Assembly (NCBI GenBank): GCA_029243245.1
Contig: JAQWSK010000004.1
Location: 305,419 to 369,418 of the forward strand
DNA length: 64,000 nt
Reading direction: 5' to 3'
Source of the DNA: Flavobacteriaceae bacterium
Lineage (GTDB): Bacteria; Bacteroidota; Bacteroidia; Flavobacteriales; Flavobacteriaceae
Shown: positions 17,695-25,946 of the stretch, in pieces
Layout of the letters: every line of letters starts with the position of its first letter
Numbering within the stretch: position 1 is the stretch's first letter
Notes under the pieces: model-generated
The model's input: only the letters and a program-made list of their open reading frames with translations
The model's database searches: none
Told to the model about the DNA's origin: nothing
Translations under genes and position numbers: made by a program

Positions 17695-17922
17695 AGAGAT
17701 AAATAATATACGAGAAATTGATAAAAATTTCATGATGTCAAAGATCATAATAAAATTGTAATAAATGTAATTCCTATTTATTTTTATCATATTATTGTTT
17801 TTAACCTATTTAAATTAGATATGATTAAAAAGATCTTAGGTTTAGTGCTTTTTTTTCAACAAATATTTCATTTATATAAATTTTAACTACAATATTAAAT
17901 TCATAAAATGGCTATTAATAGT

Positions 17923-17930
17923 TAATTTTG
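17923..17930 (+). promoter_or_regulatory. Candidate -7 box (TAATTTTG) for tilS
   Basis: The octamer fits the Bacteroidota TAnnTTTG consensus and ends seven bases before the tilS ATG. No TTG lies at the expected -33 distance, so support is partial. If real, the transcript would have almost no leader. Confidence 0.3.
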
Positions 17931-17937
17931 CTCATAA

Positions 17938-19236
17938 ATGAGTTTAAAACATTTAAAAATAGAAGATTCATATCCGCAGCTCAAGAACAAGAAATCTCTT
18001 TTGGCTGTAAGTGGAGGAGTTGACAGCATTGTTCTTTCTCATTTATTTTATAATACAAAATTTAAGTTTTGTATTGCTCATTGTAATTATAATTTAAGAG
18101 GAAAGGATAGTAACAAAGACGCTCTTTTAGTTAAGAGTTTAGCAAACACTTTAAATGTTGATTTATTCCTTAAAAAATTTGACACTATTGAATATTCTAA
18201 TAAAAACAAGTGTTCACTTCAAATGGCTGCCAGAGATATTAGATATAATTGGTTTAATGATTTATTAATTGAGAATGATATTTCTTATATTATAACTGCT
18301 CATCATTTAAATGATCAATTAGAGACATTTTTAATTAATATCAGCAGAGGTAGTGGTATAGATGGATTGATTGGCATACCTGAAACAAATAAGTTAATCA
18401 GACCATTATTGAATTATACTAAGGAAGAGATATTATCATATGCTAAAGAAAATAATCTTAAATGGAATGAAGATCAAAGCAACTCAAAAAACGATTATTT
18501 AAGAAACTCATTAAGAAACTTGGTGATTACTAAGTGGAAAAAGATCATGCCAGATCTTGAAAAACATTTTCAAAAAACGATCCAACACCTTGGTTTTGCG
18601 AGCAAAGCATTAAATATTCAAATAGATAATTTTAAAAAAAAATCTTTTATAAATATTGAAACAGGTATTAAAATAGATCTTAAGGATCTAAACAATCTAA
18701 GCCCTAGAGAATTCTTTTTACATGCAATTTTTAAGCAATACGGTTTTATTTATCCGATTGAACTTGAAAAATTGATTAACTCAACTCCAGGTAAAATAAT
18801 ATACTCTGACTCACATGAATTGTTAAGAGATCGCAAGTGTTTAATTTTAAGAAAAAAATTAGAAAAATTAGAAGACACATATGAAATTAAATTAATTCCA
18901 CAGAAGTTAAATATACCATTTCATATAGAAATAAGTTTAGATCCATTTCCAAATAATTTTAGTTCTATTGAAATTGATCCTAAATTGGTAGATTCACCAT
19001 TAGTAATAAAGAAAAATTTTACTGGTGCATATTTCTATCCGGTTGGAATGACTGGAAAAAAGAAGTTGAGTAAGTATTTTAAAGATGAAAAGTATTCTTC
19101 ATTTCAAAAAGAAAATCAATGGATTTTAACCTCGAATAACAAGGTTGTATGGGTTATAGGTAAAAGAGCAGATAGAAGGTTTTTAGCGAGTTTAGACACA
19201 AAGAAAAGAATGTATATTTGCATTAATCTAACATAA
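17938..19236 (+). CDS. tilS: tRNA(Ile)-lysidine synthase
   Basis: A 432-residue N-type ATP pyrophosphatase. The P-loop LAVSGGVDS lies at residues 22-30, with CNYNLRGKDS and LQMAARDIRYNWF following and AHHLNDQLETFLINISRGSG near 120. The C-terminal domain (about 360-430) fits the TilS C-terminal fold (KKLSKYFKDEKYS, VVWVIGKRADRRF). It attaches lysine to C34 of the CAU-anticodon tRNA-Ile so that AUA is read as isoleucine, which is important in an AT-rich genome where ATA is common. It is followed four bases later by the DsbD-like gene. Confidence 0.95.
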   Translation: MSLKHLKIEDSYPQLKNKKSLLAVSGGVDSIVLSHLFYNTKFKFCIAHCNYNLRGKDSNKDALLVKSLANTLNVDLFLKKFDTIEYSNKNKCSLQMAARDIRYNWFNDLLIENDISYIITAHHLNDQLETFLINISRGSGIDGLIGIPETNKLIRPLLNYTKEEILSYAKENNLKWNEDQSNSKNDYLRNSLRNLVITKWKKIMPDLEKHFQKTIQHLGFASKALNIQIDNFKKKSFINIETGIKIDLKDLNNLSPREFFLHAIFKQYGFIYPIELEKLINSTPGKIIYSDSHELLRDRKCLILRKKLEKLEDTYEIKLIPQKLNIPFHIEISLDPFPNNFSSIEIDPKLVDSPLVIKKNFTGAYFYPVGMTGKKKLSKYFKDEKYSSFQKENQWILTSNNKVVWVIGKRADRRFLASLDTKKRMYICINLT

Positions 19237-19240
19237 TATA

Positions 19241-21193
19241 ATGCAAAGATTATTATTATTATTATTATTTATAATTCCTTTAAACTTTTTGAAATCCCAA
19301 GAAGTAATAGAACCTGTTAAATGGAGTTTTAGTCATGAAGTGATAAATGATTCGATAATTTCTTTAAAATTTAAAGCTGAAATTGATGATAAATGGCATG
19401 TATATTCTCAAAATATAGAAAATGAACCACCTTTATCAACTATCTTTTTATTTGATGATGAACCATATAGTTCAATTCAAAAAGTTAATGAAGGGAAAAG
19501 TATAATTGCTTACGATCCGATTTTTGAAAAAGACTTAAAATATTTTGAGAACAATGCTCTGTTTGAACACAAAATTAAATTTAATGATACTTTAAATAAG
19601 ATATCTGGCATGGTTGATTATCAGGCTTGTAATGATAAATTATGTGTATTTAGATCTCAACCATTCCTTTTCAACTTTAAAACAAACATTGTATTTAAAA
19701 ATTTATCAATTGACGATAAGAGTATATCGATAGCTAATTCTTTAAAATTAGATTTACCAGAATCAGAATATTTATTAGACAATAAGGCTATAAACTCAAA
19801 AAAAAGTAATTTGAAAATATTTATTTTGGGTATTTTAGGAGGGATACTAGCATTATTAACTCCGTGTGTTTTTCCGATGATACCCCTGACAGTTTCATAT
19901 TTTATTAAAAATGTGAAATCAAGATCAAAAGGAATAAAAGATTCTTTTACATACTCATTTTTTATAATTCTTATATATGTTTTATTAAGCCTACCATTTC
20001 ATTTGTTTGATTCTTTGGATCCTGAAATACTAAATGTAATAGCAACTAATGTTTTTGTTAATCTCTTATTCTTTTTTGTCTTTATATATTTTGCATTTTC
20101 ATTTTTTGGGTTTTATGAACTTACATTACCAAAGAATTGGTTAAACTTCTCTGATTCTGCATCTTCGAAATGGAAGGGAATAATAGGTTTATTTTTTATG
20201 GCTTTAACATTGTCAATAGTTTCCTTTTCTTGTACTGGTCCAATCTTAGGATCCTTGCTAGCAGGGTCTTTAACATATGATGGTGGTGCTGTACAATTAT
20301 CATTTGGTATGCTTGGTTTTGGTTTTGCTTTGGCACTTCCTTTTGGCATATTTTCCTTATTTCCAAAAGGCCTGAAACTTATTCCCAAGTCTGGAACATG
20401 GCTTAATACAACCAATATTGTTATTGGTTTTATTGAATTGGCTTTAGCTTTAAAGTTTTTATCAAATGCAGATTTAGTTTCTCACTGGGGAATTTTAAAA
20501 CGTGAAGTATTTGTATCTGTATGGGCACTAATTTCATTATCAACTACACTTTATTTATTTGGTGTATTTCATTTTCCACATGAGATTAAGCATAAAATAA
20601 AGTTTCCTAGAAAAATTATAGGTTTAATTTTTATGTGTTTTACTTTATATCTTATTAATGGATTATTGGTAAAAGAAAATAGTTTAAAGTTACTTAGCGG
20701 TTTTCCTCCACCAATTTTTTATAGCATAAACAAGTCAAAGAATGAATGTCCACTTAATTTAGATTGTTATAAAGATTTTTTCAATGGTAGAATGATTGCT
20801 GAAGATTTAAATAAACCAATTTTAATTGATTTTACGGGTTGGGCATGTGTTAATTGCAGAAAAATGGAAGAAAATGTATGGTCTGATAAAGAGGTGTTTA
20901 AAATTCTAAATAATGATATAGTTTTAGTTTCATTATATGTTGATGACCGAAATAAATTAATTAAAGAAAATCAATTTAGCATAAAGCGATCTAATGGAAC
21001 ATTAAAAATGATAAAAACTATTGGTCAAAAGTGGTCAACTTTTCAATATTTAAATTTTAAAACTGCATCTCAGCCTTTTTATGTTTTAATGACAACTGAG
21101 GGGAAGTTGTTAAATGAGCCTATACAATATGCGGATACAGATACATTTAAAAACTGGCTGAAAAAGGGCTTACAAGCTTTTAATACTAAATAG
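19241..21193 (+). CDS. DsbD-like thiol:disulfide interchange protein (cytochrome c biogenesis transmembrane region plus thioredoxin)
   Basis: A 650-residue protein with the full DsbD plan. There is a signal peptide (1-19), then a periplasmic alpha domain with YQACNDKLCVF near residues 126-136. About eight membrane helices (about 190-480) follow, containing LTPCVFPMIPLTVSY (cysteine near 209) and FSCTGPILGSLL (near 330). The C-terminal thioredoxin domain has WACVNC near 535. It passes reducing electrons from cytoplasmic thioredoxin to periplasmic thiol partners, including proteins of cytochrome c maturation. All six expected cysteines are present. It lies four bases after tilS and converges on prfB with a 16-base gap. 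Confidence 0.93.
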   Translation: MQRLLLLLLFIIPLNFLKSQEVIEPVKWSFSHEVINDSIISLKFKAEIDDKWHVYSQNIENEPPLSTIFLFDDEPYSSIQKVNEGKSIIAYDPIFEKDLKYFENNALFEHKIKFNDTLNKISGMVDYQACNDKLCVFRSQPFLFNFKTNIVFKNLSIDDKSISIANSLKLDLPESEYLLDNKAINSKKSNLKIFILGILGGILALLTPCVFPMIPLTVSYFIKNVKSRSKGIKDSFTYSFFIILIYVLLSLPFHLFDSLDPEILNVIATNVFVNLLFFFVFIYFAFSFFGFYELTLPKNWLNFSDSASSKWKGIIGLFFMALTLSIVSFSCTGPILGSLLAGSLTYDGGAVQLSFGMLGFGFALALPFGIFSLFPKGLKLIPKSGTWLNTTNIVIGFIELALALKFLSNADLVSHWGILKREVFVSVWALISLSTTLYLFGVFHFPHEIKHKIKFPRKIIGLIFMCFTLYLINGLLVKENSLKLLSGFPPPIFYSINKSKNECPLNLDCYKDFFNGRMIAEDLNKPILIDFTGWACVNCRKMEENVWSDKEVFKILNNDIVLVSLYVDDRNKLIKENQFSIKRSNGTLKMIKTIGQKWSTFQYLNFKTASQPFYVLMTTEGKLLNEPIQYADTDTFKNWLKKGLQAFNTK

Positions 21194-21209
21194 CTGCCTA
21201 AAATAACTT

Positions 21210-22320
21210 TTATACTTTATTGTTATCATTATTTTTTTGCCCCACATACATTAAATATCCTTTTAGAAATAAATCAATAGATCCATTCATTACTCCATCA
21301 ATATCATTTGTCTCAATTTTAGATCTAACATCCTTTATTAATTTATAAGGATGCATTACATAATTCCTTATTTGTGATCCCCATTCAATTTTCTTTTTAG
21401 ATGCTTCTATTTCTTCTCTAGCTGACATTTTCTTATGCAATTCAATTTCATACAACTGAGACTTTAGTAATTGCAATGCTTTTCCCTTATTTTCAAGTTG
21501 AGACCTAGTTTCTGAATTTTCAATTACTATACCTGATGGTTGATGTCTAAGACGTACTGCGGTTTCTACTTTATTTACATTTTGTCCTCCTGCTCCACTT
21601 GAACGCATTGTTTCCCAAGAAATTTCAGATGGATTTATTATAATTTCAATAGTGTCGTCAACTAAGGGGTAGACATATACTGAAGCAAAAGAAGTGTGTC
21701 TTTTAGCATTACTATCAAAAGGTGATATCCTAACCAGTCTGTGTACACCATTTTCACTTTTTAACCAGCCAAATGCATACTCACCTTGTATTTCAATTGT
21801 AACTGTTTTAACACCTGCCACATCTCCAGCTTGATGATTTAATTCTTTTAATTTATAGCCATTCTTTTCGCCCCACATTAAATACATTCTCATTAGCATT
21901 TCAGCCCAGTCACAACTTTCTGTTCCACCAGCACCAGCAGTAATTTGCAGTATGGCAGATAGGTTGTCACCTTCATCTGATAGCATGTTTTTAAACTCAA
22001 TTTTTTCAAATAGATCAATGATTTCAGTGTGAAGGCTATTTACTTCTGTTTTATCAACCTCTCCTTCATTAAAATATTCTAATAAAAGCTCTAACTCTTC
22101 TAACTTATCTTTGATTTGGTTAAAATGAATAACCCATTTTTTTTGAGATTGGAGTTCACGCATAAATCCTTCAGCCTCCTCTGGATTATTCCAAAAATCA
22201 GGAGATAAAGTTTTTTCTTCTTTGTTTGAAATTTCTATTTCTTTGGCAGGAATGTCAAAGATACCTCCTTAACGCACCAAGGCGATCTATAAGCTCCTTA
22301 AATAATTCGGTAGTGAGCAT
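21210..22320 (-). CDS. prfB: Peptide chain release factor 2, expressed by programmed +1 frameshift
   Basis: The 317-residue main frame (21210-22163) has SPFD for UGA/UAA recognition and RSSGAGGQNVNKVE with the catalytic GGQ, but it lacks the usual N-terminus. Upstream, an ATG at 22318-22320 opens a 21-codon frame (MLTTELFKELIDRLG...) that ends in CTT TGA C. Directly before it is AGGAGGTAT, an internal Shine-Dalgarno-like site. Slipping +1 at CTT continues as DIPAKEIEISNKEEK and joins the main frame, giving about 369 residues, the normal RF2 length. This is the classic autoregulatory frameshift: low RF2 lets the ribosome slip instead of stopping. A start at 22163 would be an artefact. Confidence 0.96.
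22254..22269 (-). promoter_or_regulatory. prfB programmed +1 frameshift site
   Basis: Read on the minus strand, the site is AGGAGGTATCTTTGAC. AGGAGG at 22264-22269 acts as the stimulating Shine-Dalgarno, CTT at 22258-22260 is the slippery codon, and TGA at 22255-22257 is the in-frame stop followed by C, the weak context. The spacing matches the E. coli site. Confidence 0.95.
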
Positions 22321-22332
22321 TTAATTTTTTAT

Positions 22333-22340
22333 CAAAAGTA
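22333..22340 (-). promoter_or_regulatory. Candidate -7 box (TACTTTTG) for prfB
   Basis: On the minus strand the octamer fits TAnnTTTG and ends 12 bases before the prfB ATG. No TTG is found at the -33 distance, so this is a half-promoter only. Confidence 0.3.
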
Positions 22341-22466
22341 ATTGACTTTATTTATATTTTAATCTTAAAATATGTTTTTTTACAACAATTAATAAATGAA
22401 TTTTTAGTAACAAAAACTAATCCTTAGTAACACAAAATTTATTAGTTTTATTTAAAACAACTTACA

Positions 22467-24914
22467 ATGAAAAATAAATTTTGTGCACTAATATCATTAT
22501 TTCTTTTTATTTCATCATTTACTTTAGCTCAACAAAAAGAATTAAGAAAGAAAAATCAAAAACAAAAGGTTAAAAACTCCAAATATGATTCAATGGAAAA
22601 ATATTCAGGGTTTTTTAACTTTTTTTACAATGAAAAAAATGATCACATCTATCTTGAAGTTATTAATTTAGAAAAAGAATTCTTGTATGTCAATAGTTTA
22701 AGCGAAGGCATAGGGAGTAATGATATTGGTCTAGATAGAGGACAACTGGGGAATAGAAGAGTTGTTTATTTTAAAAAAGCAGGAAATAGATTATTGTTAA
22801 TTGAGCCTAATCAAAAATACAGAGCAAGCTCAGAAAATTATTTAGAAAAAAAATCAATTAAACAAGCATTTGCAAAATCAGTAATATGGAGTTTTCCAAT
22901 TAAAGAAGTAAATAATAACAAATATATAATTGACTTAAATGATTTTTTATTAAATGATGCACATGGAGTGTCGCAGAGATTGAAATCTAGAAGACAGGGA
23001 TCTTATCTTGTAGACAAATCTAGATCCTCAATGGAACTTGATCGAACTAATGCATTTTCTAAAAATATTGAATTTGATGTTCAACTTACATTCAAAGGTC
23101 AACCTCAAGGAAGTTTGATAAGATCTGTGACGCCATCTGCAGATGCTGTTACTGTAAACCAACATCACTCTTTTATTAATTTACCTCCCTTAGATTTCAA
23201 AATGCGTCGTTTTGATCCAAGAAGCGGTGTAAATGCCTTTAGGTTTTATGATTATGCTACACCAGTAAGTCAACCAACTTTACAAGAATATGTTGTTAGG
23301 CATCGATTAGAGAAGAAAAACCCTGAATTAGAGCTAAGTGAAGCAAAAGAGCCAATAATTTATTATTTAGACAATGGAACTCCTGAACCAGTCCGATCTG
23401 CTCTATTAGAAGGAGGAAGGTGGTGGAATCAAGCCTTTGAAAGTATTGGTTTTAAGAATGCTTTTCAGGTTAAAATTTTACCAGATGATGCTGATCCTCT
23501 TGATGTAAGATATAACGTAATTCAGTGGGTTCACAGATCAACAAGAGGATGGAGTTATGGCGCAAGTATTGTTGATCCAAGAACTGGAGAGATTTTAAAG
23601 GGACATGTTAGCTTGGGAAGTCTTCGAATAAGACAAGATTTTATGATTGCTTTAGGGTTATCAGAATCTCCATTCAAAACTGGATTTAATAAAGAAGACA
23701 AAGCATTAGAAATGGCATTAGCTAGAATTCGACAATTATCTGCTCATGAAATTGGACATACTTTAGGTTTTGCTCATAATTTTGCGGCAAGTGCAAATGA
23801 GAGATCCTCCGTTATGGATTATCCTCACCCTACTTTAAGTATAGTTGATGGAAAAATTAATTATAATAATGCTTATTCTGTTGGAATTGGTGATTGGGAT
23901 AAGGTTTCTGTAGCATATAATTATTCTGTGTTCTCAGATTTTGAAGATGAAAATGTTGAGTTACAAAAGATTTTGGAGAAAAGTTACTTAGATGGTCACA
24001 GGTTTATATCAGATTCAGATTCTAGACCAATTGGTGGAGCTCATCCAACTTCTCATTTATGGGACAACGGTGCAATTGCAACAAACGAATTAGATAATCT
24101 ATTAAAAATAAGAAAAATTGCAATGAATCAGTTTTCATTAGAGCACATAAGGCTCGGTGAAAATTATTCAGTTCTTGAAGATAGATTAGTACCAATGTAT
24201 TTTTTACATAGATATCAAGTAGAAGCTGTTGTTAAACAAATTGGAGGACTAAACTATGATTACGGGGTTAAAAGTAACATTAATTATAATACTTATCCAG
24301 TAGATCAAAGTGACCAAAGAGCTGCTTTGAAAGGTCTGTTAAAAGCAATTTCGCCTTCTGAGTTAATAATTCCAAAATCTCTTCACTCTATATTAACTCC
24401 AAGAACTTTCGGAAATTATAGAACTCGCGAGAGTTTTGGGTCTCAAACTGGTGTTGCATTTGATTATTTAGGCATCGCCAATTCATTAAGTGATGCAATA
24501 ATAGGAATGATTCTTAATCCTCAAAGAGTTTCGAGATTAATTCAACAAGAGGCAATTTATAAGAATCAGTTAACTTTTAACGAAGTAATTATACAATTGA
24601 TCAATGAGACTTTTAAATCTAATGAATCTGATTATTATCAAAAATCAATTAAAGAAATTAATCAATTTAATGTATTAAAACATTTAATAATTTTAAGTAA
24701 TAGCAATAAAGTGTATCCGCAAGTGAGAGCTGAAATATATAATAGTTTAGATGGTTTATCTAAATGGCTTAAAATAAATCCTCAAATTAAATTTTCTAAA
24801 TTTTATCAAAATCAAATAAGTCAGTTTAAATCTCAACCAGAACTTATTTCTCCTTTAAAAACTGGAAAAATTCCTGATGGATCTCCTATTGGTTCAATTG
24901 CATGTGATTTTTAA
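22467..24914 (+). CDS. Secreted zinc-dependent metalloprotease (DUF5117/DUF5118 type)
   Basis: An 815-residue protein with a signal peptide (KNKFCALISLFLFISSFTLAQ). The zinc site is in SAHEIGHTLGFAHN near residues 425-438, the HExxHxxxxxH pattern of metzincin-like peptidases. Before it lie an N-terminal domain (about 40-130) and a central beta-rich region with FDPRSGVNAFRFYDYATP, both typical of the large Bacteroidota family annotated with DUF5117 and DUF5118. It probably works in the periplasm or outside the cell; its substrate is unknown. It heads a forward run; the next gene starts two bases after its stop. No lipobox or C-terminal sorting domain is evident. Confidence 0.88.
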   Translation: MKNKFCALISLFLFISSFTLAQQKELRKKNQKQKVKNSKYDSMEKYSGFFNFFYNEKNDHIYLEVINLEKEFLYVNSLSEGIGSNDIGLDRGQLGNRRVVYFKKAGNRLLLIEPNQKYRASSENYLEKKSIKQAFAKSVIWSFPIKEVNNNKYIIDLNDFLLNDAHGVSQRLKSRRQGSYLVDKSRSSMELDRTNAFSKNIEFDVQLTFKGQPQGSLIRSVTPSADAVTVNQHHSFINLPPLDFKMRRFDPRSGVNAFRFYDYATPVSQPTLQEYVVRHRLEKKNPELELSEAKEPIIYYLDNGTPEPVRSALLEGGRWWNQAFESIGFKNAFQVKILPDDADPLDVRYNVIQWVHRSTRGWSYGASIVDPRTGEILKGHVSLGSLRIRQDFMIALGLSESPFKTGFNKEDKALEMALARIRQLSAHEIGHTLGFAHNFAASANERSSVMDYPHPTLSIVDGKINYNNAYSVGIGDWDKVSVAYNYSVFSDFEDENVELQKILEKSYLDGHRFISDSDSRPIGGAHPTSHLWDNGAIATNELDNLLKIRKIAMNQFSLEHIRLGENYSVLEDRLVPMYFLHRYQVEAVVKQIGGLNYDYGVKSNINYNTYPVDQSDQRAALKGLLKAISPSELIIPKSLHSILTPRTFGNYRTRESFGSQTGVAFDYLGIANSLSDAIIGMILNPQRVSRLIQQEAIYKNQLTFNEVIIQLINETFKSNESDYYQKSIKEINQFNVLKHLIILSNSNKVYPQVRAEIYNSLDGLSKWLKINPQIKFSKFYQNQISQFKSQPELISPLKTGKIPDGSPIGSIACDF

Positions 24915-24916
24915 TT

Positions 24917-25942
24917 ATGATGATAAATTTAATTAGTGACACGTTTACTATTCCATCAAAAGGAATGATAAGTGCAATGATGAGAGCCGAAGTTGGAGAT
25001 GATGTTTTTAAAGAGGACCCAACTTTAAATAGACTTGAAGAGAGGGTTGCCAATTTATTTGGAAAACAGGCAGGTTTGTTTTTTCCATCTGGAACCATGT
25101 CTAATCAAGTTGCGATTAAAATTCACACTCAACCAGGTGATCAATTAATTTGTGATCATTATTCTCACATTTATCACTATGAGGGAGGTGGTGTTAGTTT
25201 TAATTCTGGAGTCTCTTGCAGATTAGTTGAAGGAGAAGGAGGGTTGTTAAATACAAAACAAATTGAAGAGGTAATTAACCCTCCAGATTTTTATCATAGT
25301 CCTCCTACAACCTTAGTAAGTCTTGAAAACACCTCTAATAAGGGTGGAGGCACATGTTATGATTTAAAATCACTAAAATCTATTAGTTCATTATGTAAAG
25401 AAAACAATATATCAATACATTTAGATGGAGCAAGAATATGGAACGCTATGATAGCTACAAATACAAACGCTATCGATTATGGAAAATTATTTGATACTGT
25501 ATCTGTTTGCTTTAGTAAGGGCTTGGGTTGTCCTATAGGATCTATGCTTTTAGGAAGTAATGAAACTATAAAAAAGGCAATTAGATATAGAAAAGTTTTA
25601 GGTGGCGGGATGAGACAAGTTGGTTATATTGCTGCTGCTGTAGATTATGCTTTAGACAACAACCTTAAGGATCTAGTAAATGATCATGAAAAAGCTATTG
25701 AGCTTGGAAATGTTCTAAAAAGCCTATCTTACGTAGAAGTAGTCCAACCTATTAAAACTAATATTATAATATTTTCGCTTAGACCTAACTGTAATGAAGA
25801 TAAATTCATAGAAATTCTTAAAAAAAAGAATATTAGATTGATTCAACTTGGAAAAGGTAAAATTAGGATGGTTACTCATCGAGATTATACAAATGAACAT
25901 CATCAATACACTATTAAAGTTTTATCCAAATTAAAATTCTAA
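24917..25942 (+). CDS. ltaE: Low-specificity L-threonine aldolase (beta-eliminating lyase family)
   Basis: A 341-residue fold-type I PLP enzyme. The N-terminal ISDTFTIPSKGM, AEVGDDVFKEDPT and LFPSG-like GLFFPSGTMSNQ motifs match threonine aldolases. LDGARIWNA near residue 170 holds the cofactor aspartate and SVCFSKGLGCPIGS near 195 the Schiff-base lysine. It cleaves threonine or allo-threonine to glycine and acetaldehyde. Two bases separate it from the upstream protease gene and four from the downstream peptidase gene, so the three are probably one transcript, though no metabolic link is obvious. Confidence 0.93.
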   Translation: MMINLISDTFTIPSKGMISAMMRAEVGDDVFKEDPTLNRLEERVANLFGKQAGLFFPSGTMSNQVAIKIHTQPGDQLICDHYSHIYHYEGGGVSFNSGVSCRLVEGEGGLLNTKQIEEVINPPDFYHSPPTTLVSLENTSNKGGGTCYDLKSLKSISSLCKENNISIHLDGARIWNAMIATNTNAIDYGKLFDTVSVCFSKGLGCPIGSMLLGSNETIKKAIRYRKVLGGGMRQVGYIAAAVDYALDNNLKDLVNDHEKAIELGNVLKSLSYVEVVQPIKTNIIIFSLRPNCNEDKFIEILKKKNIRLIQLGKGKIRMVTHRDYTNEHHQYTIKVLSKLKF

Positions 25943-25946
25943 AAAT

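Larger units (their letters stand above)
17582..17937. other. Gene-free stretch between the arginine operon and tilS
   Basis: The only gap longer than 300 bases in the window. It divides two divergent transcription units. The part nearest the arginine operon (17625-17694) is clearly richer in G and C and folds into three hairpins; it is listed separately. The rest (17700-17937) is very AT-rich. It contains a 21-codon frame at 17821-17886, probably chance, and a TAATTTTG box seven bases before the tilS ATG. I see no tRNA, repeat or complete promoter for the arginine operon. Confidence 0.8.

Noticed and set aside
17821..17886. 21-codon reading frame starting MIKKILGLVLFF
   Set aside because: Looks like a hydrophobic leader peptide but is short, has no recognisable start signal, is in AT-rich DNA where such frames are common, and nothing continues it.
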